Shown piece by piece: positions 10,766-19,144 of a stretch of DNA of 23,274 nucleotides (position 1 is the first letter of the stretch; each line of letters begins with the position of its first letter). Made by a program: the position numbers and the translations under genes. The DNA lies in the NCBI GenBank assembly GCA_009731375.1, contig BJOX01000253.1, positions 360,180 to 383,453 on the forward strand, read 5' to 3'. Origin of the DNA: Paulinella micropora (Eukaryota > Cercozoa > Imbricatea > Euglyphida). The notes below the pieces were generated by a model that was given only the letters and a program-made list of their open reading frames with translations, was not told the origin of the DNA and ran no database searches.

Positions 10766-12470
10766 TTTTTTTTTTAACTTTTAACCTCTCTTTGGGAGCA
10801 CACTTCTGCTTCACTATGCCTGTGCGCCCTTTACTCTCCCAGCCCTCTCCGTATGTCTTCTCTGCCCACTCGTCTCCCCACTCTCTTGCAAGAACTCTCA
10901 CTCTCACTTCCTCTAGTTCCTGAACCTCAACTACTTTTTCTTTTCGTTTTAGTTCAATATGCGGTCGTGATGGTGGTTGTTGTGCTTGTGGTGGCTGTTG
11001 TTGTGCCTGTCGTCTTATTCGTTTTCCTTCTTGAACTATGTTAGCTTCTGTGATCTTGTCACTCTGCTCCCATGTTCTTCCTTTACTAGGTTGCTCACTC
11101 TCTTCATATGCTCTTCTCTCATGTTGTGCTTGAGGGTCAGATGCATCTGTGAGTGCGTGTGCATGTCCTAGTCCTGTGTTGGTTGTCTGTGGGGTTGTGT
11201 CGGTGGGATGGGGCGCAGCTGTCGGTGTGATGTCGATGTCCTGTGTTGAAAAGCTATCTTGCGTTTGTGTGTGTTTGTGATCTATGCTGACTCCCCCTGT
11301 GTCCCCTCCATACTCTCCCTGTCCTTGTTGACTATCTGACTGACTAACATCATCGACCTTGTCATATGTGTCGTCATCGTCATGAGTCTGTGTCGTGTCC
11401 TCTTGTGTGTGGGTGGTGGTGACTGTGGTGGTGGTGGGTGTGGAGTGTGTTTGTTCAACATCGACATCCTTACTCTCACTCTCCCCCTCAGCTACATCCT
11501 CATCCCACTCGACTGTTCTCTCTGGATGTGCTTCCTTCCCTATCACGTACGTGTCAAACCGCACGTTTCTAACTCCTGTGATCACTTTTCTACCGTCCCA
11601 CACTCTATACAGCTCTCTAAATAAGTCGTACCCTACTAGCATAACTTTCTTTCCTCTAACTGTCCCTTTCTACCTTTGCCTGTAAACATTACCCCCATAC
11701 AACCTATCGGTCTAAGATCTTAAAAACGGTTTCCTTCCCAATAACTGCTCAAATGGGGACATCCCCTTCCTTGGCCCTTTGGTGGCAGGCAAAATGTTAT
11801 GTAGAGTGGTTGCCGAATGCTCCATCTCTGCCCAGAAAGAAATGGGCAGGTGGGCATGGTAACGCATGGCTCTTGCAGCCCCAGCCGTAATGTCATAGGC
11901 TTTTTCAGCGATAGGGTTACCATCCTTGTCCCCCGTTGCTAAAGCTTTCCAAATGAACTGACTAGGCTTCCACCACTCAATCACTTCTTTCGGGACATCA
12001 AACTCTTGATCACATCTAATTTCTTGTACTTTGCTTCCTGTCTGTCTCTCATAAAATGCTACTGCCTGCTTAATGCAGTCAATAAATTCGTTCTTATGCG
12101 CAAGATAATAATCCTTAATCAACAACGAGTAATCGTCCGTGACCGAAAATTTGTATCTCTTACCGTGTATTGACCGTGCTGACCACGTTCCGGTGTCTAT
12201 GTGTAATACTACTCCTGGCTTACTAGCTCTCTCTATCTTATTAATTTTAAACCTAGGCAACTGCTTCGCCTTACCTATCATGCATGATTCACAAAACTCT
12301 ACTTTCTTCATCTCCTACTAGCTTTATGCCTAATGCATTTGCCAAAGCTCTCATCTTCTTAATGCTATAGTGTCCACATGCATAATGGAACAATTCTATA
12401 TCTACCTTTCTAATCGCACCAGGCTTGCAGGGATAAGACGCATACAGCGTTACCTCCCCTGTTTTGCCCT
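10766..12470 (-). pseudogene. pol: Copia integrase with acidic linker (broken)
   Basis: The N-terminal zinc-binding pre-integrase domain shows H-x-ACGHYSIKK and FCESCMIGKAK, split by a frameshift near 12310-12320. The catalytic core has LHIDTGTW (first Asp), IRCDQEFD (second Asp) and GNPIAEKAYD (Glu), a complete D-D-E set. A conserved copia block (LRPIGCMG..., then MLVGYDLFRELYRVWDG) follows after a frameshift near 11712-11726. The remaining part to about 10790 is a low-complexity Thr/Gln/Asp/Glu-rich linker of roughly 230 residues joining integrase to RT. A run of ten T at 10766-10775 coincides with the next frame change and may be a slippage or sequencing error. Confidence 0.92.
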
Positions 12471-12518
12471 CTGTCTGCCTACGCTTCTGTCTTTCTCTCC
12501 TGGGGTTTCCCTCCCCTT

Positions 12519-13549
12519 TTACCTCACCACACCCCTATTCTTATTCTGTGGGGATTCATAACGCTCATTGATGTCTAATGGGGTGTCAAATTCATCGTCC
12601 CACCTATAAAGAAGGGTTGACATGAGCCTACCTCTGACAAGTACGTCTTTCTCCTCTAGTCTTATGGGGTGTTTGAGTATGACTAACTGTCCATTTTGGT
12701 GAATGATAGACCGGTGATGGGTATTATCCATCCTGCCGGTTGAAGCAATATTCACGGGTAACCTGGCGTCAAGGAGCACAGGCCTNNNNNNNNNNCATTG
12801 GCCTTGACACCTTAATTGGTCTACCGTGTCCGTTGATACGCGTCACTCTTGCCGTCCCCTCCTGTCCTATCTCACACTCTCCATTACCTGTAATTAGCTT
12901 GAGAGGGGGTACGGACTTGATGTCGTGTAATGTTTCAGGGTTGCATGCAATGTCTCGGGACGACCCGCTATCCTGAACTATCGTGCTCTTTCTGTCTCGC
13001 CCCCCTTCCCCATCTAACACTAGTGCGTAGTTCTGTTTGCTGTTCTTGTGTTGTGATGGTGCTGGTGGCTGCGAGGTGTTGCTGTTTTGGTCTGTGTTGG
13101 AGTGTTGTGCGTGCTGCGTGTGCTATATACACTCCCTCTATCGCTCTCACCACATCTGTCAAGAACTCGTCTAGCACTAACTTCCCTTCACTCACTCTCT
13201 TTACCTCACCACTGCTTTCCCTAATGCATGTTGTTGTGAGTTGTTGAGTGAGCTGTTCTATGTCTTTGAAAGTGATGATGGGTGTTGTGTTGGTGTGTGG
13301 TTGGGCTTGAGGTGTTGGACCTGGTTGTGGTGTTGGGATTGCTGCCGTGCCTCCCCGCTGCTTCCCCTTGGCCTCCCCGGTCCCTACGGCAACACTGGGC
13401 AGTCCGGCAGATGCCGGACTCCCACTCGTATCGTGAGTCTTCTTCATAACGCCATGCTTCTGAAAATATTTCTTAACATTCCCTTTTCGCGTAAATGTCA
13501 GAAATTCCGGGTCTACGTCATCATCGTCCAAACATGCTGCCATAGCCAT
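12519..13549 (-). pseudogene. pol: Copia aspartic protease region (broken, contains gap)
   Basis: The protease motif is STIVQDSGSSRDIACNP, near 12930-12985, with the D-S-G triad. This corresponds to the family's DSGAS/DTGAS site that cleaves the Gag-Pol polyprotein. Upstream (13020-13549) is a 180-residue frame beginning MAMAACLDDDDVDPEF with a Pro/Gln-rich middle. Its frame differs from that of the protease, with the change near 13020. A 10-N gap at 12786-12795 separates the protease from a following frame of 80-odd residues ending near 12519. No start codon can be assigned, because this part should be translated as a fusion to Gag. Confidence 0.8.
12786..12795. other. 10-N gap inside the copia element
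   Basis: A token gap of ten N between two contigs inside the protease region. The true distance is unknown and may be zero or negative. Confidence 0.95.
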
Positions 13550-13690
13550 ATCATGTCTGATTTCATCAGAACATCTAGATCATTCTCATCATCATATTCC
13601 TCCATCTCTTCTTCATCTTCTTCTTCCTCACTGCTCTCTCTTTGCATTGGTGTGTCAGCTATTTGCATGACTTGTGCGGATGATGCGGTG

Positions 13691-15110
13691 TCAGGTGTTA
13701 GTGGTGGAGGTGTGTTTTTGCGATGGTGTCTCTAGACGCTTACTCCCCCTCACTTCCCTTTTCGCTCCTTTTTGCTCACTCTCTCCCTCCCTCTGTGGAG
13801 ACTGGTTGGTGAATGTGGTAGTGAGGTTGTGCGGTATGACTATGCCTCTTGCCCTCTGTGGACACTGGTTGGTGAATGTGGTAGTGAGGTTGTGCGGTAT
13901 GACTATGCCTCTTGCTTTTGCATCTTCTCGCAAACCACTCTCGTCTGGGTAGTAAGGGGATTTAGGAGGACGGAGGTCTGGGCTGACAGCTAGGTCAAGC
14001 AAAGGATATTCCTTGTCTTGCTTTTTCGCGTGATAACCACAAAATAACTCATAGGTCAACCTAGAAGCTTGCATAGCATTAGGACCCCTCTTATCTTTCT
14101 CAAGTGAGATCTGACAAGGACTGTTCTTTTTGGACACTTAAGGGACCTCGGTCTGTCTGCTGTACCTCTTAATGGTTGTCAGAGGTGTTTTCGGGGCTGA
14201 GTTTTGACGCTGTGGGGTGTTTGTGGAGGTGTCCCTGGTTAACTGACTATCAGAGCGTGAGATTGGTGTGGCGGAGGGATTCCCTCCGTCACTTCGATTT
14301 GTCGACAGGGGACGAACGCCTGGCTCAGTCTGAGGTTCCCCAGACTCGACATTCGCTCTCTCCCTGCCTCTCTCTTCGTGAGGGGCTTCCCCAGGGTCGT
14401 CTAGGACATCTCCCCCCATGAAGACGAGTAAAGCGTCACTATCTGTTTCTGTGTCCCCTTCTTGTTCTTCCTCTCTAATGAGGTTCATGTCTTTGTCTTT
14501 GAGAGACTTTTTGTGCTTGTTGCTCTGAGGTTTTCCCTTTTTCTTTTTATTGTCGTTCTTGTCTTCACTCGCTTGACTTTTCTTTCGGGGTTTCTTTGTT
14601 GGACAATAACTCTTGGTGTGACCTTTCTCGTTACACTCATAACAAGTGACTTTGAGCCGCCACTCCTCCTTCTTATTGAACTTTCTGTACTTGCCCTTAC
14701 CCCCTTCGTCCTCATCTCCCTTATCACCTACCAAGAGGTTTGTCTCCCTCTTCTGCCTCGTGGGCTTTTCATGTCTCTCTTTCCTCTCTTCTCCCTTCCA
14801 CTCATCCTTTCACCACAGCGCCCATGTGTCTCTTGCACTGTCAACTAGATCGTCAAATCCTGGTCTAAGGTTGGTTGGTAGGTTGAAGTAAAGTCCTTTG
14901 AAATTCTCTCAATATGCGGGGTGTTTTGCAAGCTTAGCAAGTAGGGCTCTTATGAGGTCATCTTCGTCGAATGGGTGAGTTCTGTGACTCTCTACCTATC
15001 CTTTCATTGCAACATAATCATTCAACCATGCATCAACGTTTTGTCCGGGTTTTGGATACATGTTTTCGAAAATTTGCGCCTTTAGCATCAACTGGGTGAA
15101 CAGCTCGGAC
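13691..15110 (-). pseudogene. gag: Copia gag with CCHC zinc knuckle (5'-truncated, nonsense codons)
   Basis: One reading frame can be followed from about 15110 to 13691 without a frameshift. It is interrupted by stops TAG (14996-14998), TGA (14909-14911), TGA (14810-14812) and TAA (14138-14140). It begins in a typical gag core (LMLKAQIFENMYPKPGQNV, then DAWLNDYVAMKG) with no start methionine or leader, so its N-terminus is lost. A zinc knuckle CYECNEKGHTKSYC (C-x2-C-x4-H-x4-C) lies near 14610-14650. Lys-rich and Ser/Thr-rich segments follow. Gag forms the particle and binds element RNA. The last 140 residues contain a 21-residue tandem duplication. Confidence 0.88.
13791..13916 (-). repeat. 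Two 63-bp tandem copies inside gag
   Basis: Bases 13791-13853 and 13854-13916 are nearly identical (one G/C difference is visible). At 63 bp each, the duplication keeps the frame and adds a second copy of the peptide starting ARGIVIPHNLTTTFTNQ. Confidence 0.93.
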
Positions 15111-15281
15111 CAAGTCGTGCGAGACCTGTATGACGGTTTCTGTGACTTTGGGGCCGTGGGAACGTCGACGTTGGAGGCGATGGCAGACGCAGGGGTGTTT
15201 GACCTGTTTGTGTGGAAGATCATCGGGCTCCGGAACAACACAAAGTTCCCCTTGATCCACAGCTCGGAGCTATACCCTGAG
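15103..15281 (+). CDS. Exon: C-terminal part of PhnD-like domain, module 1
   Basis: The frame reads NSSDQVVRDLYDG, FGAVGTSTLEAMADAGVFDLF, then KFPLIHSSELYPE. This matches the closing lobe of PhnD-like domains, where a helix, an acidic/Gly 'GxxDxG' turn, a 'TLEAMA' helix and an 'LYPE' motif occur in this order. Module 2 shows the equivalent SGSYKESVRRVNRGECDLG...ETLASEG...STELYNEWPF. The exon ends at CCTGAG with GTAACA as a plausible donor (15282). Its left end meets copia gag sequence, so everything upstream of this lobe is missing. Confidence 0.7.
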
Positions 15282-15725
15282 GTAACACCATGATGACAGT
15301 GTTTCTTGTATTTCCAGGGTTAAAATTTTATGCTGGAAACATCGAGACCAGCACAGATAATTCGAACGGATGCAGTTGCGTATTGCATTGCGTATTGTGA
15401 ATACATAAATACAGATCACATGCAGAGACATACAATGGAACCATGCATCTATGTATGTTTGGGGCGGTTGGTAGTCGGGAGTGGTCTGCCTGCCACATGT
15501 TCCTTGGAGCGTCACCGAACTGGTGCGGTCTGCGTTGCTTTCCCTCGGCAAGACTTCTGATGTCGCAGGTCAGGGTAAAACGTGAGCCAGTTTGTGGCAG
15601 TGAGCGATTTTGATGTTGACCTATATTGTTGTATTTGGTAAGTTTTGTCGAGAGGCTTGTTCTTAGGCAATTCTTGCGTTTTAAACAAGGTCACTTGAAG
15701 CTGGCAACTTTGCCATGTGTTGCAG

Positions 15726-15766
15726 GAAAACACGCTGGCTTCCGGCCCGGTGCTGATTACTCGAAG
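15726..15766 (+). CDS. Possible 41-nt exon
   Basis: Bounded by an acceptor-like TGTGTTGCAG and a donor-like AAGGTGATC. Spliced in phase 0 after the LYPE exon it reads ENTLASGPVLITR. The leftover two bases join in frame to an exon starting at 15992. The peptide does not resemble the matching part of module 2 (EWPFSVLPHVPQE), so this exon rests on splice signals and phase only. Confidence 0.3.
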
Positions 15767-15853
15767 GTGATCCTGTCTCTCTTCGTCGCAAGTAGCAGTA
15801 GTAGTAGTAGTAGTAGTAGTAGCAGTAGTAGTAGTAGTAGTAGTAGTAGTAGC

Positions 15854-15894
<41 letters not shown>

Positions 15895-15991
15895 AGTAAG
15901 ACCAGTACTGTGGCTCTTTGCGTACTTACTAAATGTGTCATGCTCTGCACGTTTTAGATGATGTTGGTCGAGTTTCAAGTGGACAGTGCAG
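15767..15991 (+). other. Probable intron containing an AGT microsatellite
   Basis: The interval runs from GTGATC to ...GTGCAG. It holds about 35 AGT triplets (15791-15894) with a few AGC variants. The poly-Ser and poly-Leu frames are repeat artefacts. An alternative acceptor at 15957 (GCACGTTTTAG) does not preserve phase with the preceding exon. Confidence 0.5.
15791..15894. repeat. AGT trinucleotide microsatellite
   Basis: About 35 units of AGT with three or so AGC variants. It lies in what is probably an intron. Confidence 0.97.
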
Positions 15992-16096
15992 GGAATCGCA
16001 AGTGCCAAAAGGTTACCAACGCAACGCTAGCTCCCTGCTTTGCGAAGTCTGTCAGCCAGGATTTTTCTCCGCGTCCAGCGAGGGATCCTGTGAAAA
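15992..16096 (+). CDS. Exon: cysteine-rich GCC2/GCC3 knot, module 1
   Basis: The frame reads VPKGYQRNASSLLCEVCQ, PGFFSASSEGSCEK, with the C-x2-C...C spacing and PGxxS turn of GCC2/GCC3 (ephrin-receptor-like) repeats. NAS is a potential N-glycosylation site. A donor at 16097 (AAAAGTGTAA) and an acceptor at 16160-16161 (TTTGCATGTAG) define a 65-nt intron that joins in frame to the next cysteine-rich segment. The price is losing the Cys in CEKCNRG. The alternative is no intron here and a frameshift instead. Confidence 0.65.
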
Positions 16097-16161
16097 GTGT
16101 AATCGAGGCCATCTTGCATGCGGTTCGATCATTTTTGATTACGAGTACTGTTTGCATGTAG

Positions 16162-16936
16162 GTATCATGTAAACACTACTGCAGCTACAGCTTGCATCCG
16201 ATGCGAAGAAGGGTACACGTCCATACAACTCGGTGACAAGGAGTGCATTTCGATGGCAATAGTACAATCATCAAGTCAGTATGATCCCAACGAGACTTGT
16301 GCTTCCTTTCCAAACAAGACTCTGACTATTTATGTCGCAGCAGCGGAAGAGACGGTGGCGCTGACAGACGAGCAATGGCGGCTGACCTTTAACAAAGTGA
16401 TCAACGACTACATGAACCGTTTTGATTGCTATTTTAACATGCTACCAATGACGCTGCCAAATCTGAAGATAGCGCTGGAGCAAGGCAAGGTCGACTTCAT
16501 TTATTGCGACTCGGGCGTGTACACACTTTTCAAGCATTCACACGGCGCACGCGCTCTGGCGACGTCGCTGCGCACGTACCTTGGTCGCGCCTACATTCAG
16601 GAGGGAGGCACTATCTACCGCAAGAAGGGCAAGAACGACGACCTGTTCACGCTGGAAGACCTCCAGGCGCATGCATGGGTGCGCAACCTGACGCTGTGTC
16701 CGTTGGCAGATATCGCGTTCTCGGGCAAGCAGGTGCAACGTTACGAGTTCTTCAAGCGCGGCATGGACGTGCGCGAAATCTTTCCTCGGATCGTGAACTC
16801 AGGCAGCTACAAGGAGTCTGTGCGCAGGGTGAATCGAGGAGAGTGCGACTTAGGCATGTCGCGGTCTCACACGATAGAGACACTGGCATCAGAAGGATTA
16901 ATTAACGTGGAGGATTTCGTGATCATCAACGAGCAG
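16162..16936 (+). CDS. GCC2/GCC3 knot plus near-complete PhnD-like domain, module 2
   Basis: The frame opens with YHVNTTAATACIRCEEGYTS, then ECISMAIVQ, the end of the cysteine-rich knot. The PhnD-like domain starts at about CASFPNKTLTIYVAAAEE (16290-16345). Landmarks in order are ALEQGKVDFIYCDSGVYTLF, GARALATSLRTYLGRAYIQ, GGTIYRKKG, FTLEDLQAHAWV, VNSGSYKESVRRVNRGECDL and TIETLASEGLINVEDFVIIN. Length (about 215 residues to the break) suits the family. The Ser-Thr pair that binds phosphonate in bacterial PhnD is not evident, so the ligand may differ. The frame is lost near 16936; the rest of the domain continues one base out of register. Confidence 0.85.
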
Positions 16937-17273
16937 CTTCAAGCTGAAAGTTTCGACGGAGCTGTACAACGAATGGCCGTTTTCAGTTCTGCCGCATGTT
17001 CCTCAAGAGATTGCTTCAAGCGTGACACTTCCTAAGTTAGCTATCCAGGGTTACGAGGAGGCAGCTGTGGTTGCTGGGCTTTCTGGCTTGTGCAAGGAGA
17101 CCAACGTCAACTTTGCGCTGGACATAAATCAGCCAAGTGGAGTTTGTGCTCCTGGTTCGAAACGCAACACGACGCACCCTCTGGTTCAGCCATGCGTGAA
17201 GTGTGCTGCGGGCCGTTTCAACACCGACGGTCTATCTGAGTGCCGCGCATGCAGTCCAGGATATTTCAGCAAC
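16937..17273 (+). CDS. Module 2 continuation: end of PhnD-like domain and GCC knot
   Basis: In the +1 frame the domain resumes with FKLKVSTELYNEWPFSVLPH and VPQEIASSV. Module 1 has the same LYxE motif. A spacer (about 17030-17150) leads to a second cysteine-rich knot: VCAPGSKRNTTH, CVKCAAGRFNTDGLSECRAC, SPGYFSN. The shift from the previous frame is a net one base and shows no intron-like signals. The frame changes again near 17274, where homology passes into the register that reads TKCEKCPEGLYS. Confidence 0.78.
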
Positions 17274-17274
17274 C

Positions 17275-17573
17275 AACCACCAAATGCGAGAAATGTCCTG
17301 AAGGATTGTATTCCACAAGCTTTGGCTCGACAACGTGCAACGACTCGGCCGACACGTTCGAGTATAATCCCATTGAGGCTTGCTCTTCCTTTCCGAACAA
17401 TACCCTGACTATTTATGTCGCAGCAGCAGAGAAGACGGTGGCGCTGACGGACGAGCGATGGCGGCCGACCTTTGAAAAGTGATCTACAACTATATGAGCC
17501 GTTTTGATTGCCACTTCAAGATGGAAGCACTGTCTCTGCCAGAATTGAAGGTGGCGCTGGAGCAAGACAGGAT
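17275..17573 (+). CDS. Module 3: GCC knot and truncated start of a third PhnD-like domain
   Basis: The frame reads TKCEKCPEGLYSTSFGSTTC, then FEYNPIEACSSFPNNTLTIY, VAAAEKTVALTDERW. This is almost a copy of the start of module 2, also at DNA level. A missing base near 17477 (GAAAAGTGA where module 2 has AACAAAGTGA) throws the frame to a stop. The adjacent frame continues YMSRFDCHFKMEALSLPELK, VALEQD and then loses all similarity at about 17570. Only the first 60 or so residues of the domain exist here, so the tail is a truncated duplicate. Confidence 0.75.
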
Positions 17574-18649
17574 AAAGTACAAGAAAATATTACAAGAAAA
17601 ATTCATGTACCTAGAAAATAGTGGTTCTATCATAAAAACAAAAGATCTTAGCTCCCTTTCATCATTAAAAGAAAAAAAATTGAAAAAAATTTGAATTCCA
17701 AGCAGTTACAACAGTTTTTTAACGGTTTTGCTGTATTATGGCTGGTTTTTGGTTTTGCGTTCATTTCTTTTGGTTTCGTTTGAATACTACTTGAACATTA
17801 TATTTTTTCATCAGAATTATGTTTTTCTTTCATAATTCTGAGAAAAGCTTTAAAAAATTGAATTTCTAGCCGTTACAACCGTTATTTACAAAGTGGTAGT
17901 TTTGTGGCTTATTTATGGTAAAAGTTGCCACTCACTTGCACATACGCACTGACTACTTGAAGTATGCATGAAATAATATTAATACTAGCTTGTCCAGCGT
18001 ATTTACAATTATTTTGAAGCATAAAACAGATGCGGTAGCTTAGACTTCAAGTTGAGTGAGACAGTTTTACACAAGTCACTGTGTCTACTTGCCACTCACT
18101 TGTAGTCGTTATATATTCTCACTGACTACTTGAAGTATGCATGAAATAATATTAATACTAGCTTGTTCAGCATATTTATATACAGTGATTTGAAGCATAA
18201 AACCGGTGCGGTAGTTTAGACTTCAAGTTGAGTGAGACAGTTATAAAACAAGTTGAGTGAGACAGTTATAAAACAGTCACTAGTTGCCACAGTCAAGGCA
18301 GTGACCACCTGTCACTCACATGTTTCCTGACATGCTGTATACAATTTTATGTGTTCTAATAATTAAATACATTGAATTTAATAACTTTTCAAAAAGGTTC
18401 GCATTGAAAATGTTGAAATTTGAATTCAAAATTCAAATCAACGGTAGGCAGTTTATGAACTTCAGCTGAGTTGTTACCGCGACTCTGGTTTGACTGCTAA
18501 GTTAATGTTTGTTATTTTCTCGATATAGAAAACTTATATTTTAATTATTCCAGCATCATTTAACATTAAAGTAAATTAAACTTATGAAACTTTTGAAAAA
18601 TTCAAAAAATTAAAATTGTTTTCTAACGGTCTGATTTGGAACAGTCATA
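17574..18649. other. AT-rich non-coding DNA with tandem duplication
   Basis: No coding frame of note. A segment of about 140-155 bp at 17925-18066 is repeated at 18089-18243 (shared words ACTGACTACTTGAAGTATGC and TTCAAGTTGAGTGAGACAGT). The last 25 bases of that unit are themselves duplicated in tandem at 18224-18248 and 18249-18273. Confidence 0.85.
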
Positions 18650-18709
18650 TCAATTCGTCATATGCTGGAGTGNNNNNNNNNNTGAGTCAATTCGTCATAT
18701 GCTGGAGTG
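18650..18709. other. 10-N gap flanked by identical 23-bp sequence
   Basis: The 23 bases at 18650-18672, just before the gap (18673-18682), recur exactly at 18687-18709 after it. This pattern suggests that two contigs overlapping by about 23 bp were placed end to end with a token gap. Confidence 0.9.
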
Positions 18710-18861
18710 GTGGTGTGGTGGCGGTGGTGTGGTGGCGGAAATGATGTTGTTGTTGTTGTTGTTGGTGTTGTTGTTGGTGGCGGTGCTTTTGGTGGTGGTG
18801 GTGGAGGTGCGTTTGGTGTTGGTGGTGTTGGTGTTGTTAGTGGCTGTTGATGGTTGTCGGC

Positions 18862-18921
<60 letters not shown>

Positions 18922-19112
18922 ATAGTTGCTGTTGTTGTTTTTGTTGGTGGTGGTGGTGTTGATGATGACGATGTTCTTGTTGTTGGTGTTGTTGTTGTTG
19001 TAGGTGGTGGTGGTGGTGTTAATATTGTACATGTTATTGTTGTTCTTGTTGTTATTGTTATTCTTGTTATTCTTGTTGTTGTTGTTGTTATTGTTATTGT
19101 TATTGTTGTTGC

Positions 19113-19144
<32 letters not shown>

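Larger units (their letters stand above)
8652..15110 (-). mobile_element. Degraded Ty1/copia retrotransposon
   Basis: Reading the minus strand from right to left, the order is gag with a CCHC knuckle, aspartic protease, integrase, reverse transcriptase and RNase H. Integrase lying before RT is the diagnostic order of Ty1/copia (Pseudoviridae type), not Ty3/gypsy. At least five frameshifts and five nonsense codons interrupt it, so it is not autonomous as assembled. No LTR, primer-binding site or target-site duplication can be identified. On the right, gag runs straight into exon sequence of a host-type gene near 15090-15125, so the 5' end appears missing. Confidence 0.92.
15103..17573 (+). pseudogene. 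Fragmentary gene with repeated PhnD-like + GCC2/GCC3 modules
   Basis: Three successive copies of one module can be read. Each is a Phosphonate-bd/PhnD-like type-2 periplasmic-binding domain followed by cysteine-rich GCC2/GCC3 (ephrin-receptor-like) knots. Copy 1 retains only its C-terminal part. Copy 2 is whole. Copy 3 stops after about 60 residues. GT-AG introns interrupt copy 1. Frame changes near 16936, 17274 and 17477 break copies 2-3. Many N-x-S/T sites and Cys pairs suggest an extracellular or luminal protein. No signal peptide or membrane segment is visible, because the 5' end is replaced by the copia element and the 3' end is lost. Either a pseudogene or a real gene damaged by assembly errors. 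The domain call is firm; the function (small-ligand binding/sensing) is inferred. Confidence 0.75.

Noticed and set aside
10853-11171. Val/Leu-rich plus-strand frames opposite the copia linker
   Set aside because: Antisense shadows of the Thr/Gln/His-rich linker joining integrase and RT.
15127-15241. Extension of the minus-strand gag frame across the host-type exon
   Set aside because: The frame stays open, but the plus strand here matches the PhnD-like module, so the minus-strand continuation is a shadow.
15626-15961. 111-residue plus-strand frame with a long Ser run
   Set aside because: The Ser run is the AGT microsatellite inside a probable intron; splice signals on both sides fit better.
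17148-17175. B-box-like GGTTCGAAAC
   Set aside because: Lies inside the coding module (reads APGSKRNTT) with no partner A box.
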